A DNA stretch of 64,000 bases. Origin: a virus. Within the stretch, counting starts at the first letter, position 1. Each line of letters starts with the position of its first letter. The DNA is taken from positions 1 to 64,000 of the IMG/VR virus record IMGVR_UViG_3300042455_001893; one strand, given 5' to 3'. The notes beneath the pieces were generated by a model, which saw only the letters and a program-made list of their open reading frames with translations, did not search any database and was not told the DNA's origin. Positions 24,863-34,488 of the stretch are shown in pieces. The translations under genes were made by a program, and so were the position numbers.

Positions 24863-25623
24863 TGCAGATAGGAACTTACACCTTTCATCGCTATCATCAT
24901 TCGTTAATATTGATTCAACATGGACTTTTACTTTGGGTGTTGTTTTATCATTTTAGTTTTTTAGGAATAATTGCTGGCTTAATTGCTAAAGAATTATTTA
25001 AAGGTATAGGCGACGAGATAGGTGCCCATAGATATTTCACACATAAAAGTTTTAAGACTACAAAATTTAAAGAGAATTTATTGATTTTTTTACATTTCTT
25101 TAATATGCAAGGGCCGTTGTTATCCTATGTAGGTATACATCGAATGCATCATGCATTTACTGATACAGAAAAAGATCCGCATACTCCACTTAAAGGAAAA
25201 TTAAAAGTTCTATACTGGTTAAATCCTATTTCAGTAAATCCGTCGATGGTACGGGACTACCTAAAAGATTTTAGATTTAGATTTCTTGCCAAATGGTATT
25301 ATGAATTATATATAGGATTTTCTATAATCTTTATATTTCTTTTTGGGCTCGTTTCTTATGTTTATATTTTTAGTTTTTCAGCAATATTGGGATTGTATTT
25401 AAACGGATTGGTAAACATTTATTGCCATGACGGAATAGGAACACAAGATTTTATCACAGGGGAAAGTAGCAGAAACAAAAATTCAAGAGCAATGGTTTTT
25501 CTTTTAAAAGGAGGTCACCTCCATAATAATCACCACGCATATGCGGCAAGCTCTACTACCAAAGTAGAATCTCACGACTATGACTTTTTTGGTATAATTA
25601 TAAACAAATTTTTTAAATTATGA
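24862..25623 (+). CDS. Membrane fatty-acid desaturase 2
   Basis: 253 residues. Histidine boxes HRYFTH (56-61), HRMHH (93-97) and HNNHH (about 225-230). Divergent from its upstream neighbour, so the pair may act at different positions or on different acyl chains. Coupled on both sides: it shares bases with the desaturase 1 stop and the TauD-like start. Confidence 0.9.
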   Translation: MQIGTYTFHRYHHSLILIQHGLLLWVLFYHFSFLGIIAGLIAKELFKGIGDEIGAHRYFTHKSFKTTKFKENLLIFLHFFNMQGPLLSYVGIHRMHHAFTDTEKDPHTPLKGKLKVLYWLNPISVNPSMVRDYLKDFRFRFLAKWYYELYIGFSIIFIFLFGLVSYVYIFSFSAILGLYLNGLVNIYCHDGIGTQDFITGESSRNKNSRAMVFLLKGGHLHNNHHAYAASSTTKVESHDYDFFGIIINKFFKL

Positions 25624-26450
25624 AAATTTCAATTACTCCAACAGACACTCAATACGGCGCCTATATTAGTGGCGTAGATTTTTCTTCCAAAATAGATTCA
25701 CACTACATAACGGAAATAAAAGAATTATGGAATAAGTACCAAGTATTGATTTTTGTTGATCAGCATCTTACAGTGAATGACTTGGAAAAATTTGTATTAT
25801 ATTTTGGTGAGCATTGTCGAGATCCGTTTATTGATCCAATTAACGGATCAGACTATGTAGCAGAAGTGCTGAGAGAGCCTAACGAATCTACTGAAATATT
25901 TGCCGAAGGTTGGCATTCTGATTGGTTCCACATGAAAGAGCCACCAAAAGGAACTGCATTATATGCTAAAGAAATTCCACCGAGTGGTGGCGATACACTA
26001 TTTTCCGATCTGTATAAAGCATACGACACACTTCACGATGACCTTAAACAGATTTTAGAAAATCATCGAGGAATAAATTCTGCTAGACGCGGGTATGCGC
26101 CCGATGCTAGATACGGGGTGTCAGATGTTGGTAGGTCAATGAAACTTAGATATTCAGATGAAGCGTATGAGATCCAACATCATCCGTTGGTGTTGGAGCA
26201 TCCTGAAACAGGAAAGAAAGTAATCAACTGCAATCGAGGTTATACTATTGGAATTGAAGGTTTAGACAAAGATAAATCTTACAAAATACTAGCAGAAATT
26301 TTTAATCACCAGAAAAATCCAAAATTTATCTATACACATCGGTGGGCTAATAATCAACTAGTGCTCTGGGATAATCGTTGTACCTTACACAGAGCTACTG
26401 GTGGATATGACGGGCACCGACGATCCCTGTATCGTGTCACAATAAAATAA
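25620..26450 (+). CDS. TauD/TfdA-family 2OG oxygenase
   Basis: 276 residues, full length for the family. His99-x-Asp101 (GWHSDWF), the distal His257 (TLHRATGGYDG) and Arg268 region are intact. TauD-type enzymes hydroxylate small molecules such as taurine, carnitine precursors or amino acids. It forms an operon with two desaturases, suggesting a modified fatty acid or lipid head group, but this is inference. Confidence 0.9.
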   Translation: MKISITPTDTQYGAYISGVDFSSKIDSHYITEIKELWNKYQVLIFVDQHLTVNDLEKFVLYFGEHCRDPFIDPINGSDYVAEVLREPNESTEIFAEGWHSDWFHMKEPPKGTALYAKEIPPSGGDTLFSDLYKAYDTLHDDLKQILENHRGINSARRGYAPDARYGVSDVGRSMKLRYSDEAYEIQHHPLVLEHPETGKKVINCNRGYTIGIEGLDKDKSYKILAEIFNHQKNPKFIYTHRWANNQLVLWDNRCTLHRATGGYDGHRRSLYRVTIK

Positions 26451-26451
26451 T

Positions 26452-27375
26452 TTAATATCCGTTTTCGTTTTCACGTAGGTGCTCGAAAAAAGGAGCCAGT
26501 TTAAAATTTTCCGTAATCCTACCTCTTTTAAGATTGTCCTGTGCAGGATATCCCTCATCCATTAAACTCCAATCAGTAATACGTAGAGAAGTAGTCTTAC
26601 ACAGTTTTGCCTTGGCTTTTTCTAAAGGAAAATGCCAGCTATAAGAATCATCATCTATTAAACTATTTTTCCAATCTTCTGTATTAGAATCAAAATTAAA
26701 AACTTTTTCTAAAATATCTAAAATTTCTTTTCTAGAATAATTTTGATTTTTTTCTAAGGAATATCTACCAATTTGCCCTACATTTCTAAACTCCAACGCC
26801 ACTGGATAATTATTTTTTTGTATCAACTCTTTCAGACGATCTGGAACATGTTCGTTTATTCCCTTAGCTAGAATACAACCAATGGCCAGTTTTATCTTAT
26901 TATCCACGCAATTTTGAAATGCTCTAACTTTTTTCTTTGCACATCGTAAATTATCCATGGTAGCATAAACCGTGTCATCGTCGGCGCCGTTCATGCTAAG
27001 ATACACTGTTTTTAATCCAGCATCCACTAATTTTTTTACGTAAGTTTCATTTGCTAAACGCAATCCGTTTGTGACTAAAACTATTCGATGCTTGATAGGC
27101 ATACTTGTTATAAGTTTTATGATCTTAGGTAAATCTTTGTGTAATGTAGGCTCCCCACCAATTAATCTAAATTCCGTTCTTTTTTTAAATTTGCTTATAG
27201 TTTCAATGAGCTTGTTAAATTCTATGTCTTTGTAGCTTCTGTTTGGCAGATAGCAATTGCTGCATTCCATATTGCAACGATGAACGATGTCTACATAGAC
27301 TATTTTAAATTCGCTGTTTTCCGGATCTATTTCGTTATTTTTTTTAAAATGGATGGGTGTATAAAGTGTTGTCAT
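26452..27375 (-). CDS. Radical SAM enzyme (SPASM/twitch-like)
   Basis: 307 residues. CNMECSNC (Cys34, Cys38, Cys41), the SAM-binding GGEP near 73, and VTNGL/LSMNGA stretches. The C-terminus has only a single extra Cys (KLCKTTSLRI, about residue 257), so it probably lacks full SPASM auxiliary clusters. Enzymes of this type modify peptides or small molecules. Convergent with the TauD-like gene with 1 bp between stops. Confidence 0.85.
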   Translation of the reverse strand: MTTLYTPIHFKKNNEIDPENSEFKIVYVDIVHRCNMECSNCYLPNRSYKDIEFNKLIETISKFKKRTEFRLIGGEPTLHKDLPKIIKLITSMPIKHRIVLVTNGLRLANETYVKKLVDAGLKTVYLSMNGADDDTVYATMDNLRCAKKKVRAFQNCVDNKIKLAIGCILAKGINEHVPDRLKELIQKNNYPVALEFRNVGQIGRYSLEKNQNYSRKEILDILEKVFNFDSNTEDWKNSLIDDDSYSWHFPLEKAKAKLCKTTSLRITDWSLMDEGYPAQDNLKRGRITENFKLAPFFEHLRENENGY

Positions 27376-27383
27376 ATCTCTTA

Positions 27384-27391
27384 GATAAATA
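27384..27391 (+). promoter_or_regulatory. Late promoter (GATAAATA)
   Basis: Core 27 bp upstream of ATG 27418, with a GAGGA ribosome binding site between. Confidence 0.55.
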
Positions 27392-27417
27392 ATAGTGTAT
27401 TTAAACGAGGAACTAAT

Positions 27418-27813
27418 ATGCTAACAGTAACCTGGACTTATGAAAGACTAACACAAGAATATCCGTTCTACATGGATACTCCCGAAGGAGCTGCCTTTCA
27501 GGAGATCATTGATACTATTAGACAAAATTCGGGATTAGTAATCAGTCGTGAAATTTCTAGGACTGAAGACGGATTAACACTAGTGTCTGTATATAATTAC
27601 GAATCTGTTGCAAAATGCAGAGAATTTACCTCCGTAATTAATTCTGAGATATCCACCTATTTTTCTTCTAGAGACAACTATCTAATTAAATGCGGACATA
27701 AACTCACCGGAATATCAAACGAACCTGCGTTTGCTACACTTATCAAATTAGACAACGAACCTGTTGTTGTTGTGGATGAAACAAAGCTAGAGCTAACTAG
27801 AGTACTGCCGTAA
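27418..27813 (+). CDS. Small alpha/beta protein, unknown (131 aa)
   Basis: No motif. The pattern of N-terminal strand, helix, 'TEDGLTLVSVYNYESVAKCREF' is like dimeric ferredoxin-like domains and echoes the protein at 16729. It has its own late promoter and ribosome binding site, so it is expressed independently. Function unknown. Confidence 0.55.
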   Translation: MLTVTWTYERLTQEYPFYMDTPEGAAFQEIIDTIRQNSGLVISREISRTEDGLTLVSVYNYESVAKCREFTSVINSEISTYFSSRDNYLIKCGHKLTGISNEPAFATLIKLDNEPVVVVDETKLELTRVLP

Positions 27814-28389
27814 TTAAATTAAAATATAATCTAGCAGTTTTTCTCGAACTTGCTGATATGTCAAAGTTATATCAGCGAACCTTAAACTTACACAGAATCT
27901 TTTTTCATTGCTAAAATTAACTACATTATGAGGTATATCTGTTCTCACTAAAGTTGGTACAGCGATGGTTAATTCTTCAATAGATACACAGTCACTTGCT
28001 GACCATCTTGTTCTACGGAGTCCTTCTTTGTTTACAGATGTTTCTCCAACAGTATCTGATGAATACCATTTCATCACATGATTTGTAGAACCATAAATCC
28101 AATTTAATCCGCAATGAATTCCGTGAAAGGTTCCGTTCTCTTCAACAAATCCGTCAACATGAATAACTAAAGATTCTTGCGCAGGACCATACATAAAATA
28201 TATATTTTTTAAAGGAAGATCTTTTTCTTCAAAAAATTTCGATACATCATCTTTCACTAGTTCATCTATAGGCAAGAAATCCAAACCCCAGGTATCATGT
28301 CTTGAAAATCTTCCATCTAAGATGACGCCTGGCTTTAAGATGTCATCGAAGGGAAATTTAAATTGGGTGTAATTTGTAGTATTTTTCAT
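27814..28389 (-). CDS. 2-oxoglutarate/Fe(II) oxygenase-like protein
   Basis: 191 residues. His77-x-Asp79 (VIHVDG), His154 (DIPHNV) and Arg164. The HCGLNWIYG...MKWY and VRTDIPHNVVNF blocks recur in phage oxygenases of this type. Its stop abuts the stop of the convergent gene. Confidence 0.7.
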   Translation of the reverse strand: MKNTTNYTQFKFPFDDILKPGVILDGRFSRHDTWGLDFLPIDELVKDDVSKFFEEKDLPLKNIYFMYGPAQESLVIHVDGFVEENGTFHGIHCGLNWIYGSTNHVMKWYSSDTVGETSVNKEGLRRTRWSASDCVSIEELTIAVPTLVRTDIPHNVVNFSNEKRFCVSLRFADITLTYQQVREKLLDYILI

Positions 28390-28395
28390 ATATTA

Positions 28396-28890
28396 TTAAT
28401 CAATGCACATTACAATGTGTATTCTAATTTGATCTAAAGATCCATTAATAAAAGTGTGATCTTGTGTTGTATCTGCTCGATACACAACTCCCTCATGTAG
28501 CTGATGGCATTCATTTTTATATGGCCATATCATCCAACACTGATCATTTGTGATTATAGGTAAATGCAATCTAGGGGTTGGATCTCGATGGATAGAATAA
28601 CATTTTCTAGAATTCATTAACATTATTCTAGTTCTAAAACCATTGTGGTCTTTAATAAATTTTTCTAGAAGTGTCCCACGAAGCTCTGGATATATAAATT
28701 TATAATTTCGTTCCTGTTGTTCTTCTAATTCTTCAATACGACCAATGCCTGTGATCCAATCATTTGAACCGTTTTCTAATCCTTGACATATTAGCTGATT
28801 GTCGTTAACGTTAATTTTTTTTACCAATTCCAAAACTTCTTTCTGTAAAGTTTGGAAATTGATAAATTTATATAGTGGCTGTAATATCAT
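28396..28890 (-). CDS. 2-oxoglutarate/Fe(II) oxygenase (Asp/Asn hydroxylase-like)
   Basis: 164 residues. His101-x-Asp103 (YSIHRDPTPRLH), His145 (QDHTFING) and Arg156. Close in style to the aspartyl-hydroxylase-like group. It has a leaderless-type late core (AATAAATA, 7 nt before the ATG) and is divergent from the PP-loop gene. Confidence 0.75.
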   Translation of the reverse strand: MILQPLYKFINFQTLQKEVLELVKKINVNDNQLICQGLENGSNDWITGIGRIEELEEQQERNYKFIYPELRGTLLEKFIKDHNGFRTRIMLMNSRKCYSIHRDPTPRLHLPIITNDQCWMIWPYKNECHQLHEGVVYRADTTQDHTFINGSLDQIRIHIVMCID

Positions 28891-28897
28891 GGTAAAG

Positions 28898-28905
28898 TAT
28901 TTATT
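28898..28905 (-). promoter_or_regulatory. Late promoter core (AATAAATA)
   Basis: Minus AATAAATA then CTTTACC then ATG 28890. Confidence 0.45.
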
Positions 28906-28933
28906 ATATTAATTTTCCATAATTTTTTTTGTC

Positions 28934-28941
28934 TATAAATA
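28934..28941 (+). promoter_or_regulatory. Late promoter, perfect TATAAATA
   Basis: TATAAATA overlaps the first ATG (28941) and stands 5 nt before the second in-frame ATG (28947). Together with 28898-28905 it forms a divergent late promoter pair. Confidence 0.6.
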
Positions 28942-30116
28942 TGAACATGTTTAATCAAGAAGTAGAAGGATTTTGGCAGGTAGGTGCTACGAAATTTAAA
29001 AATAAATTTCAAGCATTGGTATTTGCTACCGACACCAATCAGGAAGTTAGTTACATATATTTTGATCAAATTTGGAACAATTTTGATAGATCCTTGTTGG
29101 GGAAAGTTTCTCTCAAAAAACTTTATCAACAACGTGCTCAACAGATTAGAGATAGCTACGATTATCTAATTTTATATTTTTCGGGAGGCGCTGACAGCTA
29201 TAATGTTCTTAGGTCCTTTATAGACAACGGTATTAAATTAGACGAAGTTTGTGTGAAATGGCCAATGGCCGCTATAAAATCTCAAGTTTACAAGGCCAAT
29301 ACACTAGACACTTCGGCTAGGAACACTCTTAGTGAATGGGACTTTGCCATTAAACCTGTTCTTGATTGGCTGTCACAATATCATCCTCAGATTAAAATCA
29401 ATATTGCAGATTGGACAGATAATTTAAGTCCTGAAATTTATACAGAAGATTTATGGCATCATGTTAACACATGGAATGATATAGAAATACCTTTTATGCT
29501 GACATATAGTAAATCGGAATTTCTCAAATTAAATAAGGGTAAAACAGTTGGATCTATTTATGGAATAGATAAACCGTTGTTAGCTTATAGAGATAATAAA
29601 TGGTTTATGAGTTTTACCGACACTGGTACAGGGATGGGAATTCCTTCACAAGAAAATAGATACGGAACTGAATATTTTTATTGGTCTCCAAAATTCCCAA
29701 TATTAGCTATGGAACAAGCCTATCAGTTGTCATCATATGTTGATGATAATTTTCATTTAAGACAATATTATTATTCAGATGTAAGTAAAGATTGGCCATT
29801 GGATTTTACATTATTATCTATTAGAATGCAAAACTCTGTAGCAAGGCAAGTATTATATGATAACTGGACAAATAATTTTCAGGCTGATAAACCAAATATT
29901 GCAGACAGAGAAGATAAACATTTTTGGATTTTTGAGCATCCAGAATTAACCAAATGTCGTGATAGTTTTTTAGATATGAATAGTCTATTTTTATCTCAAT
30001 TAGATAAAAGATTGTATTTAGGAGTGGAAAGAAGCCAACGAGATTTTGGAAAAGTAAGAGGAAGATATCAACATTTATTTTCAAAGTGGCATTTTGTGAG
30101 ATTAATAAATGAATAA
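28941..30116 (+). CDS. PP-loop ATPase (asparagine synthetase / PAPS reductase-like)
   Basis: About 391 residues; the start could be ATG 28941 or 28947, and the upstream TTG is rejected. LILYFSGGADSYNVL near residues 78-92 holds the SGGxDS pyrophosphate loop that adenylates substrates. The rest lacks the glutaminase domain of asparagine synthetase. The ATP-grasp gene follows with an 8-bp overlap, so the two probably act on the same substrate, perhaps forming an amide bond. Conserved domain boundaries beyond the loop cannot be set by eye. Confidence 0.75.
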   Translation: MNMFNQEVEGFWQVGATKFKNKFQALVFATDTNQEVSYIYFDQIWNNFDRSLLGKVSLKKLYQQRAQQIRDSYDYLILYFSGGADSYNVLRSFIDNGIKLDEVCVKWPMAAIKSQVYKANTLDTSARNTLSEWDFAIKPVLDWLSQYHPQIKINIADWTDNLSPEIYTEDLWHHVNTWNDIEIPFMLTYSKSEFLKLNKGKTVGSIYGIDKPLLAYRDNKWFMSFTDTGTGMGIPSQENRYGTEYFYWSPKFPILAMEQAYQLSSYVDDNFHLRQYYYSDVSKDWPLDFTLLSIRMQNSVARQVLYDNWTNNFQADKPNIADREDKHFWIFEHPELTKCRDSFLDMNSLFLSQLDKRLYLGVERSQRDFGKVRGRYQHLFSKWHFVRLINE

Positions 30117-31350
30117 TATTTTGTTGTTATGTCGCGGATATCATCATTTATCTACGATCTATGATTTAATAAATCAAGGTTATAATTTAGATATAATTGT
30201 TCCTAAAGATCATCCCGAATTTGATCTAATGAAGCCACATCTATCTAAATTTGATAACATATTTGTTGTTGATACTACCGATCAATTTTTAAATTTACTT
30301 TCTCAATTATTAGAAACAAAAAAATATCAATATATCTATCCTACATTCCCCGATCATCATATGAAATTAATTGCTGAAATAAACAGTAAATTTGATCTAC
30401 CGGGAATTAAATTAAAATCATACGAAAAAATTAAAGAAAAAATAGTTTATTACAAAATATGGAAAGATCTAAAGATCAATGTTCCTAAAATTTATCAAAT
30501 TGTTAAAAATAAAAAAACATTAAACATTGTATCTTCAGATATTAAATTTCCATGTTTAGTAAAACCGTCAGGGGGAATGGCAAGTTTGGGGATAAAAATA
30601 ATTTCTTCTAGAGAAAGTCTTGTAGATTTTTTTAAAGACGTCGATGTTAAAGTACACGATTATCAAGAAAGCCATGGTGAAAAATTTAAAACTTTTGAAT
30701 ATTATTCGGCAGATAGTGATTACATAATTCAGGAATATATTGATGGACCAATAATCTCTGTGATTGGACACATACTTAATAAATCTCTTAGTTTAGATTT
30801 TTTTTATGATATAGAATCTAATTCATATCCCTATGCGGCTGAAACAGCATTAGTGTATCCGTCTAAATATTTTAACAGCGATTTTTATGAAAATATCAAA
30901 ATTAAATTAGAAAAGTTTATTTCTTTAACTGAGTTAGATAATTGTCCGTTCATGCTAGATGTGATATTAAAAGAGGGAAATATTTATTTCATTGATTTTG
31001 CAGCTCGAGTTTCCGTAGGATGCCATCTATTGCAATACTCTGGAGAAAATCACTATGCATCAAAGTTAGTTAACTCTATTCTTAAAAATAAAAATATGTT
31101 GTTAAACAAAAGCAAGTGTAGTATGAAAAGAGATTTAGGATTAAAACCGGGTCTCATTAAAAGCATAGAGATTAAAAAAGACTTTCTTGCAGACTATATT
31201 AAATTACCAACTAATAATAAAGTTAATCTTCCAAGGAACGATTTAGCAATTAGCAATAACGGATATGTTTATATATCAGGTAGTGATCTTAACGATTTAA
31301 ACGAAAAATATCAAAATTTAATTTCTTCTATAATTGTTAATTATACCTGA
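30109..31350 (+). CDS. ATP-grasp ligase
   Basis: 413 residues. The central region has the ATP-grasp lysine stretch FPCLVKPSGGMASLGIKI (about 148-165), IIQEYIDG (about 207-214) and the metal-binding YFIDFAARV (about 300-308). Such enzymes join a carboxylate to an amine or thiol through acyl phosphate. Paired with the PP-loop gene. Very AT-rich with many Ile/Lys/Asn codons, suggesting acquisition or drift of the island. Confidence 0.85.
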   Translation: MNNILLLCRGYHHLSTIYDLINQGYNLDIIVPKDHPEFDLMKPHLSKFDNIFVVDTTDQFLNLLSQLLETKKYQYIYPTFPDHHMKLIAEINSKFDLPGIKLKSYEKIKEKIVYYKIWKDLKINVPKIYQIVKNKKTLNIVSSDIKFPCLVKPSGGMASLGIKIISSRESLVDFFKDVDVKVHDYQESHGEKFKTFEYYSADSDYIIQEYIDGPIISVIGHILNKSLSLDFFYDIESNSYPYAAETALVYPSKYFNSDFYENIKIKLEKFISLTELDNCPFMLDVILKEGNIYFIDFAARVSVGCHLLQYSGENHYASKLVNSILKNKNMLLNKSKCSMKRDLGLKPGLIKSIEIKKDFLADYIKLPTNNKVNLPRNDLAISNNGYVYISGSDLNDLNEKYQNLISSIIVNYT

Positions 31351-32192
31351 CCAATGCTTTGATGTGCTGATCCGTTTAGAAGAATATCAAACGGATGTAA
31401 TTTACCAAAGTGGGAATTTAATACAAAGCAATCTTCATTTTCTATATAATCAATCCAGGGCGTGAATCCTAATACTAAATGGGTTCTTTTTTTAGTAGAT
31501 TTTTTTGTGGCATATACCCTATGTGGTAAATTTGTATCCCAAGTATATATTTTTCCTAGCTCTAAATGAGTCGGCAGCTTATTTTCGAGTTGGAATAGAA
31601 AAGAAGAATCAGTGTCGATAGGAATGTTGATCCTGAGATTTTCGAATATAGTTTCATCTTTGTGCCAAAGGAATTCTTCACCTACCCTATCATGCATGTC
31701 GGCATCTAACACAGCTATCCTACTTCGTGTAGGTGAAAGACGAAATTCACTGATAAAATTTTTAAGATTAGTTTGTGAGATGCATGGTGATAGTTTTCTA
31801 AATCCATAACTGTCAAAGTATGTATTTCTTGTAGAACGAAAATTTTCTGTACTGCCGTAATAAAATTGATCCGGAGCGTTTACAGGTGTGCCTAGTGTAT
31901 GTTGATTAGGATCAATTGTGTCTATTAGATCTGGGTTGTATACCATGCTGAGACCACCGTAGGCCTTACTTTGACCTTTGGTTGTTTGCCAACCTTTGGT
32001 TCCAAACGTTTCCAGTGCTGATAGGGTATCTTTTACAAGTGAAGGAATATCAATTTTGTGAGGCAATTCTATTATATCGTCTACTTTAGTTGATGTAGCA
32101 ATATCATTTATTGCTGTATAGAAATCGCTCTGTTCGTATATCCACTGGAACAATGACAGGTGCGCAGGACAATCTTTTACGTAAAACTTCAT
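31341..32192 (-). CDS. 2-oxoglutarate/Fe(II) oxygenase
   Basis: 283 residues. His177-x-Asp179 (FLWHKDETIFENLR), His224 (NLPHRVYA) and Arg236. The long N-terminal half (about 1-150) is unique. Convergent with the ATP-grasp gene (10 bp overlap). Its ATG overlaps the upstream stop (TAATG). Confidence 0.8.
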   Translation of the reverse strand: MKFYVKDCPAHLSLFQWIYEQSDFYTAINDIATSTKVDDIIELPHKIDIPSLVKDTLSALETFGTKGWQTTKGQSKAYGGLSMVYNPDLIDTIDPNQHTLGTPVNAPDQFYYGSTENFRSTRNTYFDSYGFRKLSPCISQTNLKNFISEFRLSPTRSRIAVLDADMHDRVGEEFLWHKDETIFENLRINIPIDTDSSFLFQLENKLPTHLELGKIYTWDTNLPHRVYATKKSTKKRTHLVLGFTPWIDYIENEDCFVLNSHFGKLHPFDILLNGSAHQSIGQV

Positions 32193-32815
32193 TAATTTGG
32201 TCCTTTAAAGAATCCAGCAGATATTGCTTCGGAAAAGACATTCCATTTGTCTTCATGGCTTATTGACGACAGTGCTACCATTTGATAACACGAATCGTCG
32301 TTCGAGTCTCCGCAGACATTGTATATATTTTCTAATATTTCAAAAGAATCAACTGAAACAGACGATGCAAGTTTTGTTATTTCTTTAAAACTTTTCGAGT
32401 ATTTTCCTTCTCTTGTGATCATAGCAACTTTTATTTTATTCTGTGAATTTAAAAATTCAAGCTGAGCGTTAAGTATAATTGGACTAAATCTAACAGCACT
32501 AGGGCCCCACTTGGTTAATCCGTTGCTTCTAAAATCTGGATGTATCCAAAATCTAGTTAATACTCTTGCAATTTTCTCTCCCCATTTGTGAGGAGAATAT
32601 TCTATGGCACCAAAGGATACAATCTTATTTTCGTGTATCGCTGTCACAAAATAATAATATTGTGCAGGAGTTAGATTTACATAATTTTCATACAATGGAT
32701 CTGCACAGCACCGAGATTTTATAGTTTCCATGCATTCATTCCACAAGTCCTCTCCGGGATTCGATTTAAGCGATAGGGATTTTGGCATCATATAAATATA
32801 TTTAATCGGAATCAT
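32192..32815 (-). CDS. GNAT-like N-acyltransferase
   Basis: 207 residues. FVTAIHENKIVSFGAIEYSP followed by RVLTRFWIHPDFRSNG fits strand 4 and the start of the acetyl-CoA-binding motif of GNAT folds, though the usual Q/R-x-x-G-x-A is degraded. The start may be ATG 32815 or the tandem ATGs at 32791/32788, which follow a TTAAATA core. Coupled to the oxygenase downstream. Confidence 0.5.
   Translation of the reverse strand: MIPIKYIYMMPKSLSLKSNPGEDLWNECMETIKSRCCADPLYENYVNLTPAQYYYFVTAIHENKIVSFGAIEYSPHKWGEKIARVLTRFWIHPDFRSNGLTKWGPSAVRFSPIILNAQLEFLNSQNKIKVAMITREGKYSKSFKEITKLASSVSVDSFEILENIYNVCGDSNDDSCYQMVALSSISHEDKWNVFSEAISAGFFKGPN
32791..32798 (+). promoter_or_regulatory. Late promoter, perfect TATAAATA
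   Basis: 24 bp upstream of the desaturase 3 ATG at 32822, overlapping the 5' end of the divergent gene. Confidence 0.6.
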
Positions 32816-32821
32816 CCCTCT

Positions 32822-33589
32822 ATGAAAAATTACAAATACCTGTTAACTACGTTTTTCCCTTTACACATACTATTGGTTTTGTTGTTTTTTTTCGTAGATT
32901 ACAATTTTACCAGTCTATTGTATTTTCTAGCAGGCTATATTTTTATTGGTGGGTACGGAGTAGCAATAGGACTTCATAGATGGGCATCTCATAGATCGAT
33001 CATTTTAAAATCATGGGCAGAGAATTTGATAATTTATGCCAGTGTGTTATCATGCCAGGGTCATCCAATCTGGTGGGCCGCGGTACACCGAGGATATCAT
33101 CATAGATTTGCCGATACAGAAAAAGACGAACATTCTCCAATTTTTGGAAGATGGCATGCTTTTGTGGGTTGGATTTTAAAACATGATCCTACCAATGTAA
33201 ACTACAAGTTTGCTGTTGACCTAGTACGTGATAAAAAAATGGCATTCACAGCCAAGTATTATGAAGTAATTATTTTGTTATCGTGGATAGTTCTGGGATT
33301 GATTGATTTAAATTTATTATATTGGTTTGCTATTGTGCCAACAATTGTTGCATTTCATGGTGAGGGACTTATTAATACATTCTGTCATAGTGACAACGTT
33401 GGATATAGAAATTTTGAAACTAAAGATAAATCAAGAAATATCCCTATGTTAGGCTTAATGTTTTGGGGAAACGGATGGCATAATAATCATCATCAAATGC
33501 CGTCTAGTTTTGATTTTGGAAAATCTGTAAGCGGAAAAAAATGGGAGTTTGATGCATGTACTCTGTTAGCTCATCCGGTCAAAAAATAA
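32822..33589 (+). CDS. Membrane fatty-acid desaturase 3
   Basis: 255 residues. Histidine boxes HRWASH (52-57), HRGYHH (89-94) and HNNHH (about 222-227), with hydrophobic segments at 8-25, 32-50 and 145-170. Third member of this family in 9 kb. Under its own late promoter, so it is not simply part of the desaturase 1/2 operon. Confidence 0.9.
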   Translation: MKNYKYLLTTFFPLHILLVLLFFFVDYNFTSLLYFLAGYIFIGGYGVAIGLHRWASHRSIILKSWAENLIIYASVLSCQGHPIWWAAVHRGYHHRFADTEKDEHSPIFGRWHAFVGWILKHDPTNVNYKFAVDLVRDKKMAFTAKYYEVIILLSWIVLGLIDLNLLYWFAIVPTIVAFHGEGLINTFCHSDNVGYRNFETKDKSRNIPMLGLMFWGNGWHNNHHQMPSSFDFGKSVSGKKWEFDACTLLAHPVKK

Positions 33590-33597
33590 AATTTGAG

Positions 33598-34488
33598 ATG
33601 GATCAAAATTTTAGATTTGGATACAATGGAAACCAGTACAATCTAAGACAACACCAATCAGACGCATTTCAATGTTGGTACTCTAAAGCAACTAGAACTC
33701 CTAGCTCGTTCAGAGATGAGTGTATCAATGTCTGTGAAATAATTAGCAATTACTCAAAAACTGTGAACAAACTTCCTTATGTGTTGTTAAGCGGAGGGGC
33801 TGATAGCGAAGTTGTGGTTAGAGCTTTCTTAGAATTAGGACAACCATTTAAGGTTATAACAAATAGATTTAACAAAAATTTAAACTTACACGAAATAGAA
33901 GTGGTTGAAAAATTATCTAAAGAATTAAATTTTGAAGTTATCTATGTAGATATAGATGTACTAACCTGGTTAGGTTCTCCGGAATCTCTAAGAATGGCAG
34001 AACAAGGAAAATGTTTCCAAGCGGAAATGTTGCCTACAATGAAATTAATGGATCATGTATATTTTAACCTAAATGGTATACCTGTTTTGGGGAATGGTGA
34101 CTTTTATGCAAATAGATTAGATGGCGAATGGAAATACGTAGAATATGAATATATCTTATCTTGGTGTAGATACGCCATAGCAAACAACATGACAGCAGCT
34201 ATTAATTTTTTTCAGATGACTCCTGAAATTGTGTTATCAGTTGGCTATGATCCTATTATGTTGGAATTATTTCAATCTCCACCAAGTGAAACTATAAACT
34301 CTAGATATGCCAAATATAGAATTTATCAAAAAAATTGGAATATAGAAATAAGGGAAAAATATCATGGATGCGAATTAATCCAAGATTGTTGTGACCAAAT
34401 ACAGCAGAAGTTTTTATCAGCATATAAACCTTATACTGATAAATGGAAAATGCCTGTTGGTGAGTTTCTAAGAAGATTGGCGAAATAA
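33598..34488 (+). CDS. PP-loop ATPase 2
   Basis: 296 residues from ATG 33598, 9 nt after the desaturase stop; an upstream ATG at 33556 overlaps the desaturase. YVLLSGGADSEVV (65-70 for SGGADS) is the PP-loop, followed by FKVITNRFN and VIYVDID strands of an alpha-hydrolase-like fold. Related in design to the enzyme at 28941. Substrate unknown; candidates are asparagine-synthetase-like, QueC-like or PAPS-reductase-like chemistry. Confidence 0.72.
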   Translation: MDQNFRFGYNGNQYNLRQHQSDAFQCWYSKATRTPSSFRDECINVCEIISNYSKTVNKLPYVLLSGGADSEVVVRAFLELGQPFKVITNRFNKNLNLHEIEVVEKLSKELNFEVIYVDIDVLTWLGSPESLRMAEQGKCFQAEMLPTMKLMDHVYFNLNGIPVLGNGDFYANRLDGEWKYVEYEYILSWCRYAIANNMTAAINFFQMTPEIVLSVGYDPIMLELFQSPPSETINSRYAKYRIYQKNWNIEIREKYHGCELIQDCCDQIQQKFLSAYKPYTDKWKMPVGEFLRRLAK

